A DNA stretch of 64,000 bases from CAXSBR01 sp964236495 (GTDB lineage: Bacteria > Actinomycetota > Actinomycetes > Mycobacteriales > Jatrophihabitantaceae), in the NCBI GenBank assembly GCA_964236495.1, contig CAXSBR010000007.1:93123-157122 (forward strand). Direction: 5' to 3'. Shown here piece by piece: positions 56,634 to 64,000 of this stretch. Below the pieces are notes generated by a model. It was not told the origin of the DNA, made no database searches, and worked only from the letters and a program-made list of their open reading frames with translations. The translations under genes were made by a program, and so were the position numbers. Within the stretch, counting starts at the first letter, position 1, and each line of letters starts with the position of its first letter.

Positions 56634-58115
56634 ATGACGAACGGTCTAGAGGTTCCTGCAACGATGGACTGGGAGTCTTGTAGCTTTGCGCGGGTGCGTG
56701 GTCGAACCGCTATTGTCATAACGGTTCGGACGTCTACGAGTTTAACTTTTGGCACCCTGCCGATGAATGCTTCAATGTTAGAAAGAAGTCGACTGAGGTT
56801 CGGTTTCGAACAGCTGTCTCGCGGCGGGAGGGTTGTGAGTGATGCGACCTGCGGAACAGTTGTCTTGACTTCAGCGGGCTTGGTTCTCAGGACGCAGGCA
56901 GCCGATTTGGTGGCGACGTTCGGTGATGTTTCATGGCCGGGCGGCACGATCGCGCACGAGGTTGAGTTATACGTCCTGGTTGCGCCTCCTAGACGGTTAA
57001 AGCTACAAGAGGCGATTCAGTACGCGGCGTCGAGGCGCCTCGTCCTAGGCTCGACGGTCCGCGTTGTAGATCTTCGCGCCGAGGGAAGTCGGCCCGAAGA
57101 CCTTGGAGTGTTTGCGTCAGCAGATGGTCGGAGATTGGTTTGGCCACCATCAGGGGCTTCCGTGATCATCGACCAAAACTTCCTGGTCAGACTAGACCGC
57201 TGTCTGAATCAACAAGATGCACCGAACTGGTCACACATCCGCGAAATGATGGCTTGGATGTCGAGTTGCGACACCATCCCCGGCTTTGCTCTTGCTGAGT
57301 GCCGGTTCGGAAAAGACGGTGCTCCCAAGGTTGTGCGGCTTCGAGCAGCTTTGAAAGCGTTCGAGCATTTCCAGGCATCTCCTGCTACTTGGCACACCGT
57401 CGCGGCAAAGTATCGCGAACTGGCGAGCTCAGACGTCGAACGAGGGATGGACCGTGCTGCAGCACGTCCCGAACTAATCGGATTGAACTACCTGGGCGTC
57501 CTGCGCGCGGCTGCGTTGTGGGGCGATCTGCGTGGTCGAAGGTGGAATGGTGAACAACGCGTGAACGCTTGGGAAAGTTGGGTTGAAACTTTGAATCAAG
57601 ATGGCGTAGGTTTGCCTGCGTACTGCTTAGCAACGGTTTTGAACCTGTTTCTCGGAAACGAGCAGACAAGCCTCATGGCTGAGAAGCAGCTAAAGCTAGT
57701 ACGCGCGGTAAAGAGAAAGGATCTTCTCGGTGCCGCGTGGGATCTTACCTACCTGACAATCGCCGATATGGCGCGAGCAGGACTACTAGAAGAAACTGGC
57801 TCTGCGCCGGTAGTCTTCCTTACTGCAGATAAGCCGCTTCTTGCCGCTGCGAGCTCCGCCAACTTGGTTGGAATGCAGGTTGTATCAGGATTACCCATCG
57901 GGGTGGTGGCGACTGACGTTCCAGTGGCTGCGAAGCTCAATGAAGCGGCGCGAGCAAGGATGGCCGCGATAGCCTTGCAACTGCGGCTAAGTCAATCGAT
58001 TAGGGCCGCTTCCCCAACTATCGATCTTCCGCTCATCAATGCAATGATCGATCGTTACGAACAACAGCTACAAACCGCCAATGTCGCATCCTGGTATGAA
58101 ACTGGGCGTTCGTGA
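56634..58115 (+). CDS. Lower-GC protein of unknown family with a PIN-like C-terminal half
   Basis: A product of 493 residues from ATG 56634 (GAAGG just upstream; ATG 56664 is possible). I do not recognise a family. The N-terminal 170 residues are strand-rich (SCSFARVRGRTAIVITVRTS, DATCGTVVLTSAGLVLRTQA). From about residue 175 the pattern recalls a PIN nuclease: ASVIIDQNFLVRLDRCL (first Asp), PGFALAECRFG (Glu), AAWDLTYLTIADMARAG (Asp) and VVFLTADKPLLAAASS (last Asp), in the order expected for the acidic metal site, but with a long helical insertion. It has no signal or membrane segment. Codon use is much less GC-biased than in dnaB. A stand-alone RNase or defence role is inference only. Confidence 0.65.
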   Translation: MTNGLEVPATMDWESCSFARVRGRTAIVITVRTSTSLTFGTLPMNASMLERSRLRFGFEQLSRGGRVVSDATCGTVVLTSAGLVLRTQAADLVATFGDVSWPGGTIAHEVELYVLVAPPRRLKLQEAIQYAASRRLVLGSTVRVVDLRAEGSRPEDLGVFASADGRRLVWPPSGASVIIDQNFLVRLDRCLNQQDAPNWSHIREMMAWMSSCDTIPGFALAECRFGKDGAPKVVRLRAALKAFEHFQASPATWHTVAAKYRELASSDVERGMDRAAARPELIGLNYLGVLRAAALWGDLRGRRWNGEQRVNAWESWVETLNQDGVGLPAYCLATVLNLFLGNEQTSLMAEKQLKLVRAVKRKDLLGAAWDLTYLTIADMARAGLLEETGSAPVVFLTADKPLLAAASSANLVGMQVVSGLPIGVVATDVPVAAKLNEAARARMAAIALQLRLSQSIRAASPTIDLPLINAMIDRYEQQLQTANVASWYETGRS

Positions 58116-58602
58116 CGGAAGTTGGCTGAGCGGTATAATCAGTACGCCGCCTAATCGAGGGGCCCGGTCTTGTCAGCGTGTTGGTATGCACCAGGAGTCG
58201 TCTTGTCAGGCGTACTTGCCGCGCCGGCCACCTGATGCGCGCAGGAGGTCGCTCGTCCGCGCTCGAGGGGTGCACGGAACGCATTTGCGGCGTGTCACTC
58301 GTCGAGCACGGACAAGACGGCGCCGCCCGCGAGGAGTTCGGTAGCGATCAAGACCGATCGATCGTGCGGATGACGTGTGGTCACGCCACCGTTTCCCGCC
58401 TAGAGCGGCCAGGTAATGACGGCGCCGAGACTTAGCAGGTTTGCCAGGGCAGCGCGATCGTGTTGGAAGAGGTCCTGCAACAGCTTGGCCGAGGGCGCGG
58501 GTGGATGTCAGCTGTAATCGCCCCACGCGAGCGCCGTCGAGGTGCCTGACGCAATCGGCGATCCGCGCGAAGCGCGCCTCGCGGCCGCGTATTTTTGCCG
58601 GG
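58116..58602. other. 487-base stretch without a gene
   Basis: Only short frames of poor quality. It closes the lower-GC insert: GC is high again from about 58200. A possible hairpin terminator lies at its right end. Confidence 0.5.
58566..58596 (+). terminator. Possible terminator between PIN-like and SDR genes
   Basis: CGCGA (58566-58570) pairs with TCGCG (58579-58583), and the overlapping GC-rich palindrome CGCGGCCGCG is followed by TATTTTT. The T-run is rare in this DNA. It sits just before the convergent SDR stop codon. Confidence 0.4.
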
Positions 58603-59571
58603 CTAGCGAAGCAGGTCGGTCGACACTGTCCAGATGCGCTGGGCGGCGGACGGATCGAGTGCCCACTCCTTCACCCCGTGCGGGTGCTGTGCAAGTTCGG
58701 CGTCATTGGCCACGGTGTAGGCCTCCTGACCGTCGTCAAGATAGTGACCTCCGGTGTGCGCGAACTCCGGGGCGACGGCGGCAACGGTGCTGGTTGCGGC
58801 TCCCTGTTGCACCGTCTTGTACGTGAAGACGCCGGCGGCCTCGGCTGCGTCGAGTGACTGCTTCTGCTGGCTTGTGAAGTTGCGTTGCAGCCCGGTCGCG
58901 ACGCCGCCGGGGTTGACCGCGTTGGCGACGATGCCGTCGCCAAACCAGAGACGAGTCGCTTCGACGGCGAACAGGGAGTTCGCCGTCTTCGACTGCGCGT
59001 AGGCGATCTGCGGATCGTAGGTGCGGTGCTTGAAGTGCAGATCATCAAAATCGACGCCCGAGCGCATGTGCGCCGTCGAGCTGACCGAGACGATCCGCGC
59101 TCCGTCGCGCTCGGCCGCTCCCAGCGCCAGCGCGTCGTGCAGGCCGACGGCGAGGGCGAAGTGGCCCAGGTGATTGGTCGCGAACTGCAGCTCCCAACCC
59201 TCGGCGGTTCGCTCGAGGCCGCCTGTCACTAGACCAGCGTTGTTGATCAGCAGGTGGAGAGGGCCTTGCCATGCGTCGACGAAGTGGGCGACAGTCTCTA
59301 GGTCGGCGAGATCAAGCCGGGCGACGTGCGGCCGGATTGCTCGAGTGCACTTCTCGATCTCGTCGGCGACGCCATAGCCCGCGACTGTGTTCCGCACGGC
59401 GAGCGTCACCTGCGCCCCGGCAGCGGTCAGCGCACGAGCCGTCTCGACTCCGATGCCCGATGACGCACCTGTCACGACCGCGCGGACGCCGCTGAGGTCC
59501 ACTCCCTGCAACACGTCCGCTGCGGTGCTGAATCCGGTAAACGGCGTCGTAATGATCTGGTGCGCGGTCAT
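58603..59571 (-). CDS. Short-chain dehydrogenase/reductase
   Basis: An NAD(P)-dependent oxidoreductase of 322 residues from ATG 59571. Cofactor motif VVTGASSGIGVETARALTAA, then LDLADLETV, LINNAGLVTGGLE, catalytic Ser in RIVSVSSTAHMRSG, and the active-site YxxxK in YAQSKTANSLFA. It belongs to the retinol dehydrogenase/WW-oxidoreductase-like SDR branch common in actinobacteria. Substrate unknown. It is divergent from a TetR gene across 63 bases and is its probable target. Confidence 0.93.
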   Translation of the reverse strand: MTAHQIITTPFTGFSTAADVLQGVDLSGVRAVVTGASSGIGVETARALTAAGAQVTLAVRNTVAGYGVADEIEKCTRAIRPHVARLDLADLETVAHFVDAWQGPLHLLINNAGLVTGGLERTAEGWELQFATNHLGHFALAVGLHDALALGAAERDGARIVSVSSTAHMRSGVDFDDLHFKHRTYDPQIAYAQSKTANSLFAVEATRLWFGDGIVANAVNPGGVATGLQRNFTSQQKQSLDAAEAAGVFTYKTVQQGAATSTVAAVAPEFAHTGGHYLDDGQEAYTVANDAELAQHPHGVKEWALDPSAAQRIWTVSTDLLR

Positions 59572-59634
59572 CCTCGCTACTATACCGTTTACGCAATAAC
59601 TGTTCAGTCCGGCGGCGAGCCGTACGCTGTCCGG
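59572..59634. promoter_or_regulatory. Shared promoter region of the SDR and TetR genes
   Basis: Sixty-three bases between two divergent starts, more A/T-rich than either gene. An imperfect dyad ACCGTTTACGCAATAACTGT lies in the middle (about 59584-59603), a likely place for TetR binding. On the minus strand TATAGT sits about nine bases before the SDR ATG, so that message may be nearly leaderless. Confidence 0.45.
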
Positions 59635-60204
59635 GTGAGCAGGTCCGACCTTGAGGCGCCGTTGACCGTCGCCGCTAGCGATCGGCGTGCGTCGGTGCTG
59701 GACGCCGCGCTGCTCACCTTCGCCAGGTTCAATTATCGCAAGACGTCGATGGATGAGGTGGCGCGCGCGGCTGACATTTCGCGACCCGGCCTGTATTACC
59801 TCTTCACCTCGAAGGAAACGCTGTTCCGGGCAGCCGTGACTCAGGCCTTGCAGCGTGACATCGCAGCCGTCGAGCGTGTGCTGGCTGACGGCGACCGGCC
59901 GCTTCGCGAGCGCGTTCTCGACGCGTTCGACCTGTGGGCGGGACGCTACATCGGCCCGCTGACCAGCGATGTCGCGCTCGTCATCGAGGACAACCCCGCG
60001 CTGCTCGGGACGATCGTCGACACCGTGCCCCGTCGCTTCCAAGAGCTGCTCACCGCCGCGATCGCCGTGCAGTCCGGGCGCAAGTCAGCCGTCCCCGTCG
60101 CCCGGACGCTGATCAGCGCATCGATCGGCATCAAGCATCAAGTTTCGGTCCGCGGCACCTATATCGAGCGAATGCACGTCGCAATAGACCTGCTGGTTCG
60201 CTGA
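59635..60204 (+). CDS. TetR family transcriptional regulator
   Basis: A repressor-type protein of 189 residues from GTG 59635. DNA-binding domain: RRASVLDAALLTFARFNYRK, TSMDEVARAADISRPGLYYL, FTSKETLFRAAVTQALQRDI. The C-terminal ligand domain (RERVLDAFDLWAGRYIGPLT, IVDTVPRRFQELLTAAIAVQ) is not specific. It probably represses the divergent SDR gene and itself, with the inducer being a substrate of the SDR; this is inferred from the arrangement. Confidence 0.93.
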   Translation: MSRSDLEAPLTVAASDRRASVLDAALLTFARFNYRKTSMDEVARAADISRPGLYYLFTSKETLFRAAVTQALQRDIAAVERVLADGDRPLRERVLDAFDLWAGRYIGPLTSDVALVIEDNPALLGTIVDTVPRRFQELLTAAIAVQSGRKSAVPVARTLISASIGIKHQVSVRGTYIERMHVAIDLLVR

Positions 60205-60281
60205 GGACGGGTGAGCTTGGTGCGGTCTGACGCCGAATGGCGGCCGACCCGTCGCCTGAGGCGCTTGCCCGTCGGTGGTCT

Positions 60282-61388
60282 TTACCGGCGACGGGCGGTC
60301 GATGCGCGCACGACGAGTCTGGTGGGTAGCTCGATGCTGGTCGCCGACGCAGTGCCGTCCAGGAGCGCCAGCAGGAGGTCAGTGGCTACCCGGCCCTTCT
60401 CACGCAGCGGCTGGTGAACCGTGGTGAGGCCCTCGGCTGCATGCGCGGAGTCGTCGAACCCGACGATCGACAGGTCGGCGGGCACGCTCAGCCCGCGTTC
60501 GACCGCCGCCACCCGGGCGCCGAGGGCCAGCGCGTCACTGAAGGCGAACACGGCCGTCGTCGCAGGGGCTGCGTCGAGCAACGTGTGCGCACCCACCCGC
60601 CCGGTTTCGACGTCGCTGATGAGGCCTTGGACGACGGGCATATCCCGCCAGTCGAGGCCGGCTGTAGTGAGCGCCTGGCGGATTCCGACCAGCCTTCCCT
60701 TCGCGGTGCTGGCGGTGCTCGCGTCCTGCGTCCGCACGTCGACCAGACCGGATTCAGCTCGAGCGCTCAACCGGGTACTGAGGACGCCGATGCGCCGGTG
60801 CCCGAGCTCGAGAAGGTGCTCGAGCGCCGAGTGTGCCGCGCTCACTTCGTCGATACCGACGAAGTAGGCGCCGGCGATGCCGGCCTCGTGTTCGCGCGGA
60901 GAATCCACGATCACGGTAGGTACGTGTCGACGTCGCACGACTTCGAGCAGCGGATCGTCGCCGACCAGGGAGTAGGCAATGATGCCGTCGGCAGCGACGT
61001 GCCGGATCGCCGGCCCGGCGGTCGCGCCCGCCTCCGGATACGACGGCACGATGACCAGTGCTTGTTGGCGCGGGTCCGCGGCCTCGGAGATGCCCTGCAT
61101 GAGCCGGACGACGGCAATGTCGTCGAAGGAGTAGGACAGGCGCTCCCTGAGAACTACCCCAATGGCGTTCGTCCGGCCCTTGCGCAGGCTGCGCCCAGCG
61201 GGATCGGGACCGGTGAACCGGAGCTGACGCGCGGCGTCGAGCACCCGCGCAGTCAGCTGGTCGGACACGGTGCCCGGGCGATTGAACACGTTGGACACCG
61301 TGCTGGGAGCGACACCGGCCAACCGGGCCACGTCGACGACGCCGGCGCGCGCTGCAACGCCGCGCCGTTCGAAACCGGGTATTGACAC
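60282..61388 (-). CDS. LacI family transcriptional regulator
   Basis: A sugar-responsive repressor of 368 residues. The helix-turn-helix and hinge read VVDVARLAGVAPSTVSNVFN, RPGTVSDQLTARVLDAARQL, then the periplasmic-binding-like ligand domain NAIGVVLRERLSYSFDDIAV, VADGIIAYSLVGDDPLLEVV, FVGIDEVSAAHSALEHLLEL, HRRIGVLST, VFAFSDALALGARVAAVERG, ADLSIVGFDDSAHAAEGLTT. An unusual segment around residues 215-235 (VDVRTQDASTASTAKG) lengthens one loop. It is divergent from the secreted glycosidase gene, which it likely controls in response to a sugar from the polymer. Confidence 0.94.
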   Translation of the reverse strand: MSIPGFERRGVAARAGVVDVARLAGVAPSTVSNVFNRPGTVSDQLTARVLDAARQLRFTGPDPAGRSLRKGRTNAIGVVLRERLSYSFDDIAVVRLMQGISEAADPRQQALVIVPSYPEAGATAGPAIRHVAADGIIAYSLVGDDPLLEVVRRRHVPTVIVDSPREHEAGIAGAYFVGIDEVSAAHSALEHLLELGHRRIGVLSTRLSARAESGLVDVRTQDASTASTAKGRLVGIRQALTTAGLDWRDMPVVQGLISDVETGRVGAHTLLDAAPATTAVFAFSDALALGARVAAVERGLSVPADLSIVGFDDSAHAAEGLTTVHQPLREKGRVATDLLLALLDGTASATSIELPTRLVVRASTARRR

Positions 61389-61524
61389 GCCCGCAGCCTA
61401 GTTTTAACGTCACACCGCACGAGAAAAACGTTGCAAAACCTGCCGCAAGCCTCCAGGTCGGCGCCGAATCCGTTGGCTACCCAGGCATGGGCGGCGTCGT
61501 TCCACGACCGGAAGAGGTATCCGA
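61389..61524. promoter_or_regulatory. Divergent promoter region of lacI-type and glycosidase genes
   Basis: 136 bases holding both promoters. GTTTTAACGTCA (61401-61412) and AAAAACGTTGCAAAA (61424-61438) are A/T-rich words centred on ACGT, as in LacI-family operators, and stand out from the GC-rich flanks. Which one is the operator cannot be told. Confidence 0.45.
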
Positions 61525-64000
61525 ATGCGCCGAGTTCCCAGATCCATCCTGGCCGCCGCCGTCAGCCTGCCTGTCGCGGCGACCTTTGTCGCGGCCGCCA
61601 CGGCTGCGGCAGCTGCTCCGAGTCCAGCAGCTCACTCGCCCGTTGTGGCCACGTCCCGGCCAGCTAGTGCAGCAGCGCAAGACACTCGAGCGGCGGGGAA
61701 CGTCGGCGCTCGGCTGCCTTTCGTCGAACAGCAGGCCGAGAACGCGCGCACGAACGGACAGATCATCGGCCCGGACCGCGCGTACGGCACGCTGGCAGCC
61801 GAGGCCGTCGGGCGCAAGGCGGTGCGCCTGCGCGGCGTGGGGCAGTACGTGCAGTTCACCCTGACCCGAGCGGCCAACGCGGTGAATGTGCACTACAGCA
61901 TTCCCGACACCGCCGACGGCGTCGGCCGCGATGCCTCCCTCGGGGTGTACATCTCCGGCCACAGGTCCACATCAGTGCACTTGACGTCGAAATACTCCTG
62001 GTACTACGGCGTCTACCCCTGGTCGAACACCCCGGCCGACGGCGGCCGTCGTCAGCTGTATGACGACTCCCGGATCATGCTCGGATCGACTCTGCCCGCG
62101 GGCACGAAGGTTCGCTTCCAGATCCGCAGCCAAGACACCTCACCCTGGTACGTGATCGACACCGCCGACTTCGAGAAGGTCGCCGCACCCGCGCAGCGAC
62201 CGGCCAGGTCGATGTCGATCCTGGACTTCGGCGCCGACCCCACCGGGCGCTCCAACTCCGCGTACGCCATCCAGGCGACGATCGACGCGGCCGCGAAGGC
62301 CGGCAAGACGGTCTGGATTCCGGCCGGGACGTTCAAGGTCAATCGGCACCTCATCGTCGACCGGGTGACCGTGACGGGCGCCGGGCCCTGGTACAGCGTT
62401 CTGCACGGCAACGGCGTGGGCGTCTACGGCAAGTACAACCCGACCCCCAGCAGCAACGTGCATCTGTCGAACTTCGCCGTCTTCGGCGAGGTGCGCAACC
62501 GTGACGACAGCGCTCAGCTCAACGCGATCGGCGGTGCGCTCAACGATTCCACCGTCTCCAACGTGTGGTTGCAACACACGAAGGTCGGTCTGTGGCTGGA
62601 CGGGCCGTTCGACAACCTCAAGATCTCCCACGTCCGGATCCTCGACCAGACCGCCGATGGCATCAACTTCCACGACGGCGTCACCCACTCCTCGGTCACC
62701 GACAGCTTCGTGCGCAACACCGGTGACGACGGCCTGGCGATGTGGTCGGACAAGCACGCCGACGCGAACAACACGTTCTCGCACAACACCGTGCAGGTGC
62801 CGACGCTGGCCAACAATATCGCGATCTACGGCGGCCACGACAACACCGTCGCCCGCAACCTGGTGACCGACACGATCACCCAGGGCGGCGGCATCCAGAT
62901 CGCCAACCGGTTCGGGTCAGTGCCGCTCGCGGGCACCACCCGAGTCGCGCACAACGTGCTCTTGCGCACCGGAACGCTCGACCTGTTCGCCCACATCGGC
63001 AATCCGGCGCTGTGGTTCTGGGCCGGCGACGAGGCGATGGACGGCCGCGTCGACGTCGTGCACAACCGCATCCTCGACAGTTCCTACGCAGCCATCGGCT
63101 TCACCGGTTACGCGATCACCAACGTCCACTTCCGCCACGACCGCATCGTGCGGGCCGGTACGTTCGCCGTCCAGCTCAACGCACCGGGGGCGGCCAGCTT
63201 CTCCCACGTCGTGGCCACCGGGCTGGGCAGCACCGGGCGCTACGACTGCAGTTCCGGCTTCGTGATCACCGAAGGGGCCGGGAACCGGGGCTGGTCGACC
63301 AGCCAGTGCGGCTACCCGGCACCGGGGCCGCTCGTGTTGAGTGCGCAGAACCTGAACTTCGTCGCTCCGGGGGTCGGGCAGTCCAGCGATCGGCAGGTCG
63401 TCACCGTCACCAACCCCACCGACACCGCGCAGCGGATCGCGTCGATCACCAACACCGGCTCCTTCACCTTCACGACCACCTGTGGGGCCGTGCTGGCGCC
63501 GCATTCCTCGTGCACGGTCTCGATCCGGTTCGCTCCCACGCCGCTGGGCGACCATGGTGGGGCACTGACCGTCTCCGACGGCACTCCGTCGGGCCGATAC
63601 CAGCTGTACCTCAACGGAACCGTGCAGACACACGTGCCTGGGAACCTCGCCGACGGTAAGGCGGCCACCGCAAGCAGCGAGAACCCATGCTGCCCGGCGG
63701 CCAACCTGACCGACTCCAACACCGGCACCTACTGGGAGAGCGCGGCCGGTGCGGCGTTCCCGCAGACGGCAACCGTGGACCTGGGTGCAGCCACCTCGAT
63801 CTCCAAGACGGTATTCAAGATCAATCCGGCCTGGGGTGGCACTCGTACGGAGAACCTGCAGATCCTGGGCAGCACTGACGGCACCAACTTCTCGACGCTC
63901 GCGCCGGCCGCGGACTACACGTTCGACTCCACCAAAGACAACACCGTCAGCATCTCGTTCGCTGCGGCGAGCGTGCGCTACGTCCAGGTGAAGGTTGCCA
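61525..64000 (+). CDS. Secreted beta-helix glycoside hydrolase (mycodextranase/alpha-1,3-glucanase-like), 3' end outside window
   Basis: Open to the window end, at least 825 residues, from ATG 61525 with GAAGAGG seven bases upstream. Signal peptide: MRRVPRSILAAAVSLPVAAT ending in ATAAAAAPS. Then a CBM35/CBM6-like beta domain (residues of about 60-220, LRGVGQYVQFTLTRAANAVN, YSWYYGVYPWSNTPADGG), then a right-handed parallel beta helix: SILDFGADPTGRSNSAYAIQ, KTVWIPAGTFKVNRHLIVDR, GAGPWYSVLHGNGVGVYGKY, HDGVTHSSVTDSFVRNTGDD, GLAMWSDKHADANNTFSHNT. This resembles GH87 enzymes as I recall them. An ASH-like beta domain (LNFVAPGVGQSSDRQVVTVT) and a discoidin-like F5/8C domain (ATASSENPCCPAANLTDSNT) follow. 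Role: breakdown of an outside glucan, under LacI control. Confidence 0.88.
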   Translation, partial: MRRVPRSILAAAVSLPVAATFVAAATAAAAAPSPAAHSPVVATSRPASAAAQDTRAAGNVGARLPFVEQQAENARTNGQIIGPDRAYGTLAAEAVGRKAVRLRGVGQYVQFTLTRAANAVNVHYSIPDTADGVGRDASLGVYISGHRSTSVHLTSKYSWYYGVYPWSNTPADGGRRQLYDDSRIMLGSTLPAGTKVRFQIRSQDTSPWYVIDTADFEKVAAPAQRPARSMSILDFGADPTGRSNSAYAIQATIDAAAKAGKTVWIPAGTFKVNRHLIVDRVTVTGAGPWYSVLHGNGVGVYGKYNPTPSSNVHLSNFAVFGEVRNRDDSAQLNAIGGALNDSTVSNVWLQHTKVGLWLDGPFDNLKISHVRILDQTADGINFHDGVTHSSVTDSFVRNTGDDGLAMWSDKHADANNTFSHNTVQVPTLANNIAIYGGHDNTVARNLVTDTITQGGGIQIANRFGSVPLAGTTRVAHNVLLRTGTLDLFAHIGNPALWFWAGDEAMDGRVDVVHNRILDSSYAAIGFTGYAITNVHFRHDRIVRAGTFAVQLNAPGAASFSHVVATGLGSTGRYDCSSGFVITEGAGNRGWSTSQCGYPAPGPLVLSAQNLNFVAPGVGQSSDRQVVTVTNPTDTAQRIASITNTGSFTFTTTCGAVLAPHSSCTVSIRFAPTPLGDHGGALTVSDGTPSGRYQLYLNGTVQTHVPGNLADGKAATASSENPCCPAANLTDSNTGTYWESAAGAAFPQTATVDLGAATSISKTVFKINPAWGGTRTENLQILGSTDGTNFSTLAPAADYTFDSTKDNTVSISFAAASVRYVQVKVA

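Overview
The window is 64 kb of GC-rich chromosomal DNA from an actinomycete. The evidence is conserved gene order: gyrA, a DUF3566 gene, tRNA-Ile, tRNA-Ala, ppiA, a PH-domain gene, crgA and pabA follow the order of the same genes near the Mycobacterium origin, and ino1, a padR gene, a ponA-type PBP, a GT87-like gene, rpsF, ssb, rpsR, rplI and dnaB follow the order of a second mycobacterial block. Inositol-1-phosphate synthase and a mycothiol-dependent isomerase homolog (mycothiol), Bpa with a GQYL tail (proteasome), CrgA, a class E sortase and many GTG starts fit the same picture. A Frankiales/Jatrophihabitans-like lineage is my guess; nothing here proves genus.

Layout. 1-15.2 kb: origin-proximal core (gyrA 3' end, tRNAs, a DrrAB-like exporter, lipid II amidation genes murT-gatD, ppiA, rhomboid, crgA, sortase, pabA). 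It is interrupted at 5.2-6.8 kb by a divergent pair: an XRE-type regulator and a small secreted protein made almost only of AWGN repeats. 15.2-20 kb: accessory region with an RHH antitoxin beside a decayed MazF-like toxin, orphan hutI, gene-poor DNA and a lower-GC LytR-CpsA-Psr gene. 20-43 kb: mixed metabolism and housekeeping (quinone oxidoreductase, bpa, serS, pheA, Ca/H antiporter, malic enzyme, the very large NAD-glutamate dehydrogenase, glycerophosphodiesterase, ECF sigma factor with a META-like membrane partner, Fpg/Nei glycosylase). 43-56.3 kb: ino1-padR-PBP-GT87, nfo, then rpsF-ssb-rpsR-rplI and, further on, dnaB, whose Walker A motif is split by a 499-residue intein. 56.3-64 kb: a lower-GC PIN-like gene, an SDR/TetR divergent pair, and a LacI regulator divergent from a large secreted beta-helix glycosidase that runs off the window.

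Functional links. MurT/GatD, the class A PBP, CrgA, LCP protein and sortase all act at the cell envelope. ino1 feeds mycothiol and phosphatidylinositol; the adjacent PadR regulator has a perfect inverted repeat in the padR-PBP gap. NAD-GDH and malic enzyme are divergent and both feed carbon to the TCA cycle.

Points of most interest: the AWGN-repeat secreted protein with its divergent regulator; a four-copy short interspersed repeat, two copies of which sit in frame inside the glutamate dehydrogenase gene; an Ala1 intein in DnaB with the class 3 (W-C-T) signature and zinc-finger-like insertions; and a duplicated ridA 5' region joined to an RHH antitoxin frame just upstream of dnaB.
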